Below are positions 24,293-30,840 of a DNA stretch of 31,533 nt, piece after piece. The position numbers and the translations under genes were made by a program. A model generated the notes under the pieces. The model had not been told where the DNA came from, did not search any database, and was given only the letters and a program-made list of their open reading frames with translations. The DNA comes from an uncultured Eubacteriales bacterium (GTDB taxonomy: Bacteria > Bacillota > Clostridia > UBA1381 > UMGS1253), in assembly GCA_900550065.1 (NCBI GenBank), contig URQR01000004.1, positions 1 to 31,533 on the forward strand. Reading direction: 5' to 3'. Positions within the stretch are counted from its first letter, which is position 1. Each line of letters starts with the position of its first letter.

Positions 24293-25594
24293 TTAGATTT
24301 CCTTTGGCAGGATCGCGTTTAACAATACGCCCAGCACAGTCGCAACAAACAGGCCGGAAATGTTGAGCATAACTGAACCAATTACGACCGGAATACCGCC
24401 GATTGCGCCGATACCAAGCCCTGTCGTCAAGATAACCGCCACAATCGTGAGGTTTCTCGAATGTGTGAAGTCGAGGTTGGCCTCCGCGAGCGAACGGATA
24501 CCAATGCTGGCAATCATGCCGAACAGCATCAGCTCAACGCCGCCCTTGACCGGACCGGGAATCGTCTGAAGCACTGCGCCGAACTTACCGAACAGACCTA
24601 AAATAATGGCAAATACAGCCGCAAGGCGCAGAATCGCCGGATTATAGTTTTTCGTCGTTGCGAGCACGCCTGTGTTTTCCGAATAGGTCGTGTTCGCAGG
24701 ACCGCCTAAAAAGCCGGCGGCAAACGTTGCAAGGCCGTCGCCTAAAAGCGTGCGGTGCAGACCCGGGTCTTTAAAGAAGTTTTTGCCTACAACCGTGCCG
24801 TTTGTTGTAATGTCGCCGATATGTTCCATAAAGGTAACGATTGCAATCGGCGCAATCGAAAGAATAATACCCCAGTCAAACTTCGGCAGTGAGAAAAACG
24901 TTGTCGTCTGCCCAAAACTATTTGTAAACTCTGTTACGTATGGAATGTTAATCCATGCCGCGTTTCCGATTGCGGAAAAATCCATCGCAAATACGCCGCA
25001 GAGATTCAGTATCACGCAGAGTATGTAGCCTGATGCAATACCAATCAAAATTGGTACAAGCTTGAAAAAGCCCTTTGCAAACAGCGTGCAAATGATTACA
25101 ACTGCGAGTGTGAACGCGGCGATTGCAAGGTTAATCCCAGCCTCCGCCCCGATGCCGCCAGCAACGGAAACACCGTTAAGGCAGTCGTTGATTGCCGTAC
25201 CCGCAAGGCCGACGCCGATTACCACGATGATTGGACCTGTAACAACGGGCGGGAAAATGTTTTTAATTCGGTCCGAGCCGATCAAGTATACAATCAGCGA
25301 AAAAATTAGGTACACAAGGCCGGCCGCCATGATGCCGCCCTGTGCGTACTCGATGCCCTTTGTTTCGACCGCCGCGCTGACCGCTGCGATAAACGCGAAC
25401 GAAGAGCCGACGAACACCGGAACCTTAAACTTTGTACAACAATGGAAAATAATTGTGCCGATACCGGCCGTTACAAGCGCCACCGCCGGGTCAAAGCCCG
25501 TCAGGAGCGGCACGAGCACAGTCGCGCCGAACATCGCAAACAAATGCTGGATGCCGAGCGCGTAGTCCTTGCCGGTTAGCTTTTGCTTCTGCAT
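24293..25594 (-). CDS. uraA: Uracil permease (NCS2 family)
   Basis: This is a proton-coupled uracil importer of the inner membrane (UraA/PyrP). Seen: QHLFAMFGATVLVPLLTGFDP near the N-terminus (partial), FPPVVTGPIIVVIGVGLAG, the substrate-site region IVTFMEHIGDITTNG, and GFLGGPANTTYSENTGVLA, the NCS2 signature. About 14 hydrophobic segments fit the 7+7 repeat fold; the length is 433 aa. ATG 25594 follows TGGAGGG. It is the first gene of the uraA-GNAT-upp set and has its own promoter and a short hairpin leader. Confidence 0.95.
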   Translation of the reverse strand: MQKQKLTGKDYALGIQHLFAMFGATVLVPLLTGFDPAVALVTAGIGTIIFHCCTKFKVPVFVGSSFAFIAAVSAAVETKGIEYAQGGIMAAGLVYLIFSLIVYLIGSDRIKNIFPPVVTGPIIVVIGVGLAGTAINDCLNGVSVAGGIGAEAGINLAIAAFTLAVVIICTLFAKGFFKLVPILIGIASGYILCVILNLCGVFAMDFSAIGNAAWINIPYVTEFTNSFGQTTTFFSLPKFDWGIILSIAPIAIVTFMEHIGDITTNGTVVGKNFFKDPGLHRTLLGDGLATFAAGFLGGPANTTYSENTGVLATTKNYNPAILRLAAVFAIILGLFGKFGAVLQTIPGPVKGGVELMLFGMIASIGIRSLAEANLDFTHSRNLTIVAVILTTGLGIGAIGGIPVVIGSVMLNISGLFVATVLGVLLNAILPKEI

Positions 25595-25626
25595 ATACGA
25601 TCCCTCCACTTTATTATTTTAGAATC

Positions 25627-25651
25627 GGCCGCCTTGCCATAGAAGGCAGCC
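25627..25651 (-). promoter_or_regulatory. Leader hairpin of uraA
   Basis: A 9-bp stem with one G-U pair, GGCTGCCTT / AAGGCGGCC, and a 7-nt loop, within the about 60-nt uraA leader. There is no T-run after it. The PyrR-binding loop consensus is not recognised, so control by PyrR cannot be claimed. Confidence 0.4.
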
Positions 25652-25663
25652 TAAACCTATAAA

Positions 25664-25692
25664 ATTATATAATAAAGCGTCCCATTTGTCTA
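25664..25692 (-). promoter_or_regulatory. Promoter of uraA-GNAT-upp
   Basis: On the minus strand: TAGACA (25692-25687), a 17-bp spacer and TATAAT (25669-25664). It is about 70 bp upstream of the uraA start. Confidence 0.78.
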
Positions 25693-25757
25693 CAGTTTTA
25701 TGAAAAAAGCTACAAAATGTGAAAATATTCGATTCAAATTTCACGGGAAATTTAGCG

Positions 25758-25791
25758 AAAAAAAAAGAAAAGCGCCGGTTTAGCGCTTTTC
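25758..25791 (-). terminator. Terminator of the VOC gene, overlapping its last codons
   Basis: A 9-bp stem GAAAAGCGC / GCGCTTTTC with T9 on the minus strand. The 5' arm is formed by the final codons of the VOC gene and its stop codon lies in the loop. Confidence 0.88.
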
Positions 25792-26151
25792 GGGCAGGAT
25801 TTCAATCCAATAGCCGTCCGGATCGGCGATAAAGTAGAGACCCATCGCCGTATTTTCAAAGCAAATACAGCCCATTTTTTTATGCTTTGCATATGCGCCG
25901 TCAAAGTCGTCGGTCACAAACGCGGTGTGAATCTCGTTGTCGCCGAGGTTCCACGGCTCTGCTTTGTCGCGGTACCACGTCAGCTCAAGCTTGTGCGCCG
26001 ACGCGCCGTCGCCCAAGAATACGATTTTGAAGCTTTTGTCCGCTGCTTCTGTTGTTTTTATGGGCGTCATACCGAGCGCTTCTTCATAAAACGCAAGGCT
26101 TTTGTCCAAGTCCAATACGGTGATGTTGTTATGCGCAATTGTAAAATTCAT
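25780..26151 (-). CDS. VOC family protein (glyoxalase I-like)
   Basis: This is a 123-residue single-unit VOC protein with two beta-alpha-beta-beta-beta modules. Seen: the four metal-ligand positions of glyoxalase I are all filled, namely His7 (IAHNNITV), Glu56 (HKLELTWY), His75 (EIHTAFVTDD) and Glu117 (YWIEILP). Together with LDLDKSLAFYEEALGM this makes a lactoylglutathione lyase-like enzyme plausible; the thiol cofactor in this organism is unknown. ATG 26151 has GGAGGCG upstream. It is a single gene ending in its own terminator. Confidence 0.9.
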   Translation of the reverse strand: MNFTIAHNNITVLDLDKSLAFYEEALGMTPIKTTEAADKSFKIVFLGDGASAHKLELTWYRDKAEPWNLGDNEIHTAFVTDDFDGAYAKHKKMGCICFENTAMGLYFIADPDGYWIEILPEKR

Positions 26152-26209
26152 GTCTTCGCCTCCTATATAGAGTAGTATAAACCGGGCCGGTCCATTTTAC
26201 AAGAAAAAT

Positions 26210-26944
26210 TTATGTAAGCCGGCGTAAAAATGCGCTCAGCTCTGACCAGTCATGAATATGGAGACAATCGCATCCTACTGGAAGCTGTTGATCTTTTTCG
26301 CGGTAGGAGCATGTCAATGCACTCTCATACCAGACAGGATACAACCCTGCTCCGGCTGCGCCCAAAACGTCGGCGTCCACATTGTCGCCGCAAAACCACA
26401 CCTCCGACGCGTCTAACTGCGCCTTTTTAAGCGCAAGCGCAAAGAGAAGCTTGTTTGGCTTTCGGAGCAGGTATTCGCTCGAGGTAAGCACAAATTCAAA
26501 CCGGTTTTCCGGCAACAAGCGGTTCAGCCGCGCACGCAGACTATTGCCGGAGAACGCCATATTACTGATTACGCCGCTGCGGATACCGCGGCTATTTAAA
26601 AACGTAATCAATTCCTGCGCGCCGGGCATTGGTTTACCGGGATATGTGTTGTCCCAAAAGATTGTCTCGACCTCCTCCGGTGCAGAGGAAAACTCGACTT
26701 CGAGGGATTCATACAGAAGCCGCTGGTAAATCAGGTTGTGAAAGTCCAGCCCAGCCGCCCGTACCGGCGTGCCTACCGCTTCATAGAGCCGGCTTGCATA
26801 GGCCGCAATCTGCTCAGCGGTATAATGGTTCGGGTTTTTCGTGATGTATGGCATCAGTGCGCGCGTACCGCACAGCGTCCCGGCCTCTTCTTCATAAATC
26901 AGCGTATGGCCGTAGTCGAACAAAATCATTTTTGGACATTGCAT
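26210..26944 (-). CDS. HAD superfamily hydrolase with DxG in motif I
   Basis: The product is a 244-residue HAD phosphatase-like protein. Seen: motif I ILFDYGHTL with the nucleophile Asp, a helical cap (about residues 30-95), motif II VISNMAF, motif III RKPNKLLF (Lys) and motif IV WFCGDNVDADVLGAAGAG. The second Asp of the DxD motif is Gly (DYG), a change seen in some HAD subgroups that may lower or alter phosphatase activity. The start ATG 26944 is chosen because AGGAGG lies 10 bases upstream; the ATG at 26953 is only 1 base from it, though it overlaps the upstream stop (ATGA). It is coupled to the CorC-like gene; the substrate is unknown. Confidence 0.85.
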   Translation of the reverse strand: MQCPKMILFDYGHTLIYEEEAGTLCGTRALMPYITKNPNHYTAEQIAAYASRLYEAVGTPVRAAGLDFHNLIYQRLLYESLEVEFSSAPEEVETIFWDNTYPGKPMPGAQELITFLNSRGIRSGVISNMAFSGNSLRARLNRLLPENRFEFVLTSSEYLLRKPNKLLFALALKKAQLDASEVWFCGDNVDADVLGAAGAGLYPVWYESALTCSYREKDQQLPVGCDCLHIHDWSELSAFLRRLT

Positions 26945-26949
26945 CCGTC

Positions 26950-28281
26950 TCATACCTCCTCTTTTGCCGTAGCCAGCAGGCAGACCGCCGCGCGCTCCAT
27001 ACGGTGCTCCCTGACTTCAAGCACCTTAATATGCAGGCCGCAGGCGTCGAGCTCGAGCTGGGTCCCGTCGTCCGGGATTGTGCCGAGCACGCCGAACACA
27101 AAGCCGCCGAACGTCTCATATTCGTCCGTCGGCAGCGTCGCGCCGAGCTGCTGTGCGACGTCCTCTAAGTCCGCGCTGCCAAGAATATTCCACGTGCCGG
27201 AGTCCGTCCGTTCAATTTCCTGCGCGGTTTCGTCCGCGTCCTCCACGTCGTCGAGCGCGCCGACAAGCTGCTCGACCAAATCGTTAATGGTGATAATACC
27301 GTTCATGCCGCCGTGCTCGTCGAGCACGACCGCGAACTGGGTTCTGCTTTGCTTCATACTGCGAAACAGGACGTCCGCTTTTACGCCCTCCGGCACGAAA
27401 TACGCCGGCTTGACCGCGTGTTCCATCACGTTTTCGCGGCTCTTATCGTCTAAGCGGAAGTAATCCTTCGCGTTTAGCACGCCCACAACATTGTCCACGC
27501 TTTCGTCGCAGACCGGATAGCGCGAGTGGCGCGATTCATGAATCGTTGCCGCCCACTGCTCCATCGTTTCGTCCGTCCACAGAAGCGCGATGTCCGTACG
27601 GTGGGTGGCGAGCTCGCCCGCCGTGATGTCGTCGAACTCGAACACATTTTGTATTATCTCTGTTTCTTCTTCGTCGATGACGCCCTTTTCACGGCCCGCG
27701 TCGACCATCATACGGATTTCTTCCTCCGTTACTTCCTCGTCGTCCGCGTTCGGGTCAATTCCAATCAAGCGCAGAAGCGCGTTCGTCGAAATCGTCAGCA
27801 GCCACACAATCGGCGCAAACAGCTTCGAGATAAAGCTAATCAGCCCCGACATCCCGAGCGCGAGCGCCTCCGCTTTCCGCATTGCGACACGCTTGGGCAC
27901 GAGCTCGCCGAGCACGAGCGTGAAGTACGACAGAATAATTGTAATCAGTACGACCGAAATGGTGTCAAGCGTCGAAGCCGGCAGCGAAACGCCCAGCCCG
28001 ACAAGCCACTCGGTCAGCATGTCGGAGAAGTTGTCGGCCGCAAACGCGCTGCCTAAAAAGCCTGCCAGCGTGATTGCTACCTGTATTGTCGCGAGAAAGC
28101 GGGCCGGCTGGCTCGTCAGACGGGCGAGGCGCACCGCGCGCTTGTCGCCCTGTTCGGCAAGCCTTGCGAGCTTATTGTCGTTAAACGAGATAACCGCAAT
28201 TTCCGCACAGGCAAAAACCGCGTTTAATGCAATTAAGATTATTTGTAGTAATAACTGCCACAGTAAGGCATTGTCATTCAT
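26950..28281 (-). CDS. CNNM/HlyC-CorC family transporter with CBS pair
   Basis: The gene encodes a 443-residue membrane protein of the hemolysin/CorC type, related to CNNM Mg2+ transporters. Seen: a DUF21 (CNNM) membrane domain with three or four helices (about residues 5-185), an acidic belt, a CBS-domain pair (about 205-330, with the LWTDETMEQW and HESRHSRYPVCD segments and VVLDEHGGMNGIITINDLVEQLVG), and a C-terminal CorC_HlyC domain (about 350-435). Such proteins export Mg2+ or Co2+, or tune Mg2+ homeostasis. ATG 28281 is preferred (GGAG 12 bases upstream); ATG 28299 has no SD. A long leader with a terminator hairpin precedes it. Confidence 0.92.
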   Translation of the reverse strand: MNDNALLWQLLLQIILIALNAVFACAEIAVISFNDNKLARLAEQGDKRAVRLARLTSQPARFLATIQVAITLAGFLGSAFAADNFSDMLTEWLVGLGVSLPASTLDTISVVLITIILSYFTLVLGELVPKRVAMRKAEALALGMSGLISFISKLFAPIVWLLTISTNALLRLIGIDPNADDEEVTEEEIRMMVDAGREKGVIDEEETEIIQNVFEFDDITAGELATHRTDIALLWTDETMEQWAATIHESRHSRYPVCDESVDNVVGVLNAKDYFRLDDKSRENVMEHAVKPAYFVPEGVKADVLFRSMKQSRTQFAVVLDEHGGMNGIITINDLVEQLVGALDDVEDADETAQEIERTDSGTWNILGSADLEDVAQQLGATLPTDEYETFGGFVFGVLGTIPDDGTQLELDACGLHIKVLEVREHRMERAAVCLLATAKEEV

Positions 28282-28545
28282 GATTATTTTTCGCTCCATT
28301 TTCTGAAATTTTTTTTATTTTATAGATAGTCTATGCAGATTTATCAGAAAACAAGCGTTTAAAGACGCAAAAAGCACAGCCTGTCGCCGCGGATTCTGCG
28401 GTGCAGGTTATGCTTCCCAAAAATAAAACTATTTTTATGTACAAAGCAGGCTCGGTCGCCGCTGCTGTCACTGTCCATGTCGGTCCGTGTACTCCTTTTT
28501 TTTAGATATCATTAAAATATCACAAACCTGGCATAATTGCAAGTG
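28282..28545 (-). promoter_or_regulatory. Long structured leader of the CorC-like gene
   Basis: On the minus strand: a promoter-like TTGCAA (28542-28537), a 17-bp spacer and TATTTT (28519-28514) with TGA before it. It is followed by a GC-rich stretch (about 28442-28497) bounded by GTAC and GTAC, then a large hairpin with a T-run (separate entry), then about 90 AT-rich bases to the start codon. No good promoter is visible after the hairpin. The arrangement fits conditional termination, for example by a metal-sensing RNA, but no known riboswitch consensus (M-box, yybP-ykoY, NiCo) could be matched. Confidence 0.45.
28368..28414 (-). terminator. Large hairpin with T-run in the CorC leader
   Basis: The arms AGCATAACCTG (28414-28404) and CAGGCTGTGCT (28383-28373) form an 11-bp stem with one mismatch, continued by CCGC / GCGG pairs, and are followed on the minus strand by TTTTTG. 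On the plus strand no T-run follows, so it acts toward the CorC-like gene. Confidence 0.65.
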
Positions 28546-28561
28546 TTTTTTAAAATTTTCG

Positions 28562-28765
28562 CTACTTGCGCTTCCACTCCTCGTCCATGTGCAGATAAAG
28601 ATTCCGCAGCTGCGCCTTCCGACGGTTCAGTTCGTCCTCGTCCAATGGCGCGGAGATATTGCATTGGCAGCAGCACAGCCCGGCCTCGCTGATGTCAATC
28701 GTGTCTAATAAGCATTTTCTGTTCTGCTGATAGATGCAAAAGATTTGGTAACAATCAATTTTCAT
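28562..28765 (-). CDS. Small Cys-rich hypothetical protein, 67 aa
   Basis: I do not recognise this protein. Seen: it starts MKIDCYQIFCIYQQNRKCLL, has a cluster CCCQC at about residues 31-35 and seven cysteines in all, and ends in a charged helix (DEDELNRRKAQLRNLYLHMDEE). The cysteines could bind a metal. ATG 28765 has a very strong SD (GGGGGGTGAT). It is divergent from the XRE regulator across a 103-bp region with inverted repeats, so that regulator is a likely controller. The stop lies about 20 bp before the promoter of the CorC leader. Confidence 0.7.
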   Translation of the reverse strand: MKIDCYQIFCIYQQNRKCLLDTIDISEAGLCCCQCNISAPLDEDELNRRKAQLRNLYLHMDEEWKRK

Positions 28766-28781
28766 GTAAATCACCCCCCTA

Positions 28782-28825
28782 AATATTCAATATATGAATA
28801 TTTTATTCAAAGATATCATGAATGT
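28782..28825. promoter_or_regulatory. Probable operator dyads between the XRE and Cys-rich genes
   Basis: A perfect 8-bp inverted repeat AATATTCA / TGAATATT (28782-28789, 28795-28802, 5-bp spacer) and a second TATTCA / TGAAT dyad (28804-28825 region) share the half-site ATTCA. They sit in the divergent promoter region, and a TAGAAT box at 28847 may be the XRE -10. Confidence 0.55.
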
Positions 28826-28868
28826 CAAGAATAATTTATGCAATAATAGAATATAAGAGGTGTACGGC

Positions 28869-29108
28869 ATGAAAAATATTAAGCGCATTCGTATAAATAG
28901 CGAATTAACTCAACTGAAAGTAGAGATGGATACAGGAATCAGTCAAAGCATGTTGTCAAAATACGAAAATGGTGAATTACAACCGACTTATCAGAATCTT
29001 TTAATCTTGTCTAAGTATTATAATGTAAGTGTGGATTATTTAATGGATTTAACAGACGAAAAGCGCACATATCCACGGAAAAAGCAACAGAATGATGAAG
29101 AAGTGTAG
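28869..29108 (+). CDS. Small XRE-family transcriptional regulator
   Basis: This is a 79-residue DNA-binding protein consisting of one HTH_XRE domain and a short basic tail. Seen: KNIKRIRINSELTQLKVEMDTGISQSMLSKYENGELQPTY contains the helix-turn-helix (quoted here only to show the SQSMLSKYENGE recognition region at about residues 25-37), then LLILSKYYNVSVDYLMDLTD, typical of small SinR-like or phage-type regulators. ATG 28869 follows GAGGTG. The base composition is more AT-rich than the housekeeping genes. It is divergent from the Cys-rich gene and probably autoregulates through the shared dyads. Confidence 0.9.
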   Translation: MKNIKRIRINSELTQLKVEMDTGISQSMLSKYENGELQPTYQNLLILSKYYNVSVDYLMDLTDEKRTYPRKKQQNDEEV

Positions 29109-29134
29109 GGGTGGGTCTTTGAACCCGCCCCTAC
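29105..29134. repeat. GC-rich palindrome overlapping the XRE stop codon
   Basis: A 12-bp stem with one G-U, GTAGGGGTGGGT / ACCCGCCCCTAC (29105-29116, 29123-29134), and a 6-nt loop, with no T-run after it. It resembles a class of GTAGGGGCGGGT-type dispersed palindromes that I recall from many Clostridia. It may act as a transcript end for the convergent genes. Confidence 0.6.
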
Positions 29135-29151
29135 GATGTGGAAATCAATTT

Positions 29152-29586
29152 TTATAAATACTGGCGGATATCGACCGCCAATTTTTCTTCTAAATTAATC
29201 AGCCGCTTTGTAATATCCTTAGAATATTCGTCGGCGGCCTCGTACTCGTTTAAGTAGCGGTTGAGCGACTTGACGCCCATGTTGCAGCCGTCGGTGATAA
29301 GGTCGGCGATGGTGTTGTCCGACTCGTCCATTGCGAGCTTTGCGTTGGTTTTTACCCACGACATGCTTTTGGCCATAGGGTTCGGGTCTTTGCCCTCGTC
29401 ATGGAATTTGTCCAACTGTACTTGTATTTGGTCCTTGAGCTTTTCGTGCTCCTCCTTGCAGTCTGCCAGACGGTCCCGAAACGTGTCGTCGGAGACGTAG
29501 CTTACCACTTCATCAATCGACGAAACGCCCATTTTGATTCCTGCGTCACACTCCCGCAGAAGCTTTATCGTGTCTTGTTCAATCAT
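29152..29586 (-). CDS. Hypothetical helical protein, ferritin-like/four-helix-bundle type
   Basis: This is a 144-residue soluble, strongly helical protein: IKLLRECDAGIKMGVSSIDEV, a second helix with DRLADCKEEHEKLKDQI, a loop HDEGKDPNPMAKSMSWVK, then IADLITDGCNMGVKSLNRYL and a final helix to DIRQYL. The C-E-x-x-H pattern in helix 2 (DCKEEHEKL) and spaced acidic residues recall ferritin-like bundles, but metal ligands cannot be proven by eye. I recall similar proteins in many Clostridia without an assigned function. ATG 29586 has AAAGGAG upstream. It is a single gene convergent with the XRE gene. Confidence 0.78.
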   Translation of the reverse strand: MIEQDTIKLLRECDAGIKMGVSSIDEVVSYVSDDTFRDRLADCKEEHEKLKDQIQVQLDKFHDEGKDPNPMAKSMSWVKTNAKLAMDESDNTIADLITDGCNMGVKSLNRYLNEYEAADEYSKDITKRLINLEEKLAVDIRQYL

Positions 29587-29664
29587 ATTTGTTCTCCTTT
29601 GCGTTTGATAGGGTTAGTATACCCTGTTTTTGACGGAATACTAAGGAAAAATAGTAAGGAAAAT

Positions 29665-29698
29665 AAAAAAGTCCCGATTATACATCGGGACTTTTTTT
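29665..29698. terminator. Bidirectional terminator with no obvious gene
   Basis: A perfect 8-bp stem GTCCCGAT / ATCGGGAC (29671-29678, 29684-29691), extended by A6 and T7. It lies 5' of the minus-strand gene ending its upstream region, and no gene on either strand leads into it. It marks the transition into the AT-rich segment. Confidence 0.8.
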
Positions 29699-29919
29699 GG
29701 AGCGGAAGACGAGATTTGTTTTTACATTTAAAACGCAGATTACAACAGCCGTTTAGATTTGGGCTGAAATGTTCTATGATGGCATTGTATAGATATTTCC
29801 TTTGCGAGAATTTGCTGTACACTTGTACCTACAATAAAGTGTAAAATTATATAAATATATATATTTTTTGTTATTTATTTATATAATTTTACAAATAAGA
29901 AAAAACTTACAAAAACCTA
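29699..29919. other. AT-rich non-coding stretch before loaP
   Basis: No credible gene; a 79-aa minus-strand frame here has no SD or domain. The part from 29820 onward is very AT-rich and holds the perfect inverted repeat described separately. Confidence 0.6.
29840..29893. repeat. Perfect 18-bp AT-rich inverted repeat
   Basis: The arms TGTAAAATTATATAAATA (29840-29857) and TATTTATATAATTTTACA (29876-29893) are exact complements with an 18-base spacer. It ends 27 bp upstream of the loaP -35. It could be a regulator-binding site, a mobile-element end or a cruciform. Confidence 0.8.
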
Positions 29920-29948
29920 TTGACAAACAATATAAAGCCATATATTAT
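29920..29948 (+). promoter_or_regulatory. Promoter of loaP
   Basis: TTGACA (29920-29925), a 17-bp spacer and TATTAT (29943-29948); an overlapping TATAAT at 29946 would have a 20-bp spacer. About 70 bp before the start. Confidence 0.75.
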
Positions 29949-30019
29949 AATAATAACTAAATAATTTTTATTATTATCCTGGAATATGTAACATAATAAA
30001 CAAACGACAGAGGGGTCTT

Positions 30020-30550
30020 ATGATGAACTGGTTTGTATTATTTACACTTTCGGGCAAAGAAGAAAGAGTGGCGAATCATATCAGTAAGTTCTTTGATTCA
30101 GATACATTAGTTCCGTTTGTTCCTAAAAGAGAGATTTTGTTTAAATGGCACGGGAGGGTAAATAAAAATATTGAGATATTATTTCCTGGATATGTGTTTG
30201 TAAAGTCTGGAATGAAAAATTTAGAGTTTGCAAAAATTTCAAAAATCATTTTGCAGCAAGCAAATGGTACAATTCGGTTATTGGGAGATAAGGAGCATCA
30301 CCATTATCAATTGAGTAGTAGTGATAGGGTATTTTTAGATGAGTTGTTAGATCAAAATTATTGTTTGGGTTCATCAGTTGGAATTATAGACAGCAATAGG
30401 GTCGTGATTACCGAGGGCCCCCTGCAAGGACGGGAAAGTACTGTTATAAAAATTGACAGGCATAAGCGTCAAGCAGTCGTTGAATTCAGTTTTATGGGAG
30501 CTGTCCGTCAAATGGTTGTGGCTTTGGATATAATAGAAAAATATGATTGA
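30020..30550 (+). CDS. loaP: NusG paralogue, LoaP-type processive antiterminator
   Basis: LoaP-type proteins bind RNA polymerase and an RNA hairpin in the leader, letting polymerase pass terminators within long biosynthetic operons. Seen: an NGN domain (about residues 1-105) with NWFVLFTLSGKEERVANHI, FVPKREILFKWHG and the conserved LFPGYVFVKS, then a C-terminal KOW domain (about 118-174) with VVITEGPLQGRESTVIKIDRHKRQAVVEF (partly quoted). The length (176 aa) suits the NusG family, and the HGRVNKNIEILFPGYV segment is like LoaP rather than housekeeping NusG. ATG 30020 follows AGAGGGG; ATG 30023 gives better spacing. The gene is AT-rich. A terminator follows directly, a natural target. Confidence 0.8.
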   Translation: MMNWFVLFTLSGKEERVANHISKFFDSDTLVPFVPKREILFKWHGRVNKNIEILFPGYVFVKSGMKNLEFAKISKIILQQANGTIRLLGDKEHHHYQLSSSDRVFLDELLDQNYCLGSSVGIIDSNRVVITEGPLQGRESTVIKIDRHKRQAVVEFSFMGAVRQMVVALDIIEKYD

Positions 30551-30578
30551 GTTCTGCAAGTGTAAAAACACCAATGTA

Positions 30579-30608
30579 ACGTTAATCGTCGGTTGGTCGC
30601 GTTAGCGT
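30579..30608 (+). promoter_or_regulatory. Small stem-loop before the post-loaP terminator
   Basis: A 7-bp stem with one G-U, ACGTTAA / TTAGCGT (30579-30585, 30602-30608), with a 16-nt loop rich in G and T. It lies between loaP and the terminator, where the hairpin recognised by LoaP would be expected. Assignment as a LoaP site is inference. Confidence 0.35.
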
Positions 30609-30621
30609 GGGTTGGGATTAT

Positions 30622-30682
30622 ACGCATAGTGTAGCTGTGATTTGCCGTGAGACAAGTCAATGGCGAAGCTATGCGTTTTTTT
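30622..30682 (+). terminator. Terminator between loaP and the next gene
   Basis: An outer stem ACGCATAG / CTATGCGT (30622-30629, 30669-30676), with extra inner pairing around TTGCC / GGCGAA, followed by TTTTTTTA. It separates loaP from the downstream gene and would need antitermination to be passed. Confidence 0.72.
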
Positions 30683-30840
30683 ATTAAAAAAATATTTTGA
30701 ATAAAGGAGGATAAACCCGGCTTTTTGCGTCCGTCAGCGATTATCAAAATTCTTGATTTAAGAAAACCTATTTATCAAAAACTTGCAGTATATTGTCAAT
30801 AACAAAAAAATAAAAAGAGACTAAGATTGAGGAAGTTTTC
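30683..30840. other. Non-coding leader between terminator and broken gene
   Basis: An AT-rich stretch. An AAAGGAGG at 30703 is not followed by a start codon. No convincing promoter is seen; readthrough from loaP would supply transcription. Confidence 0.45.

Noticed and set aside
25062..25565. 167-aa plus-strand frame across uraA
   Set aside because: Complete overlap with the uracil permease; Ala/Pro/Thr-rich translation without motifs.
25595..25660. PyrR-binding leader for uraA
   Set aside because: There is a hairpin, but the conserved PyrR loop sequence and an attenuator T-run are absent, so only a generic leader hairpin is reported.
27590..28306. 238-aa plus-strand frame across the CorC-like gene
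   Set aside because: Serine-rich shadow of a clear CNNM/CBS gene on the other strand.
28420..28510. yybP-ykoY manganese riboswitch before the CorC-like gene
   Set aside because: A GGAGTAC segment is present, but the GGGGAGUA core and the matching second-stem signatures were not found.
29583..29822. 79-aa minus-strand frame before the four-helix protein
   Set aside because: No SD, overlaps a terminator hairpin, and no recognisable domain.
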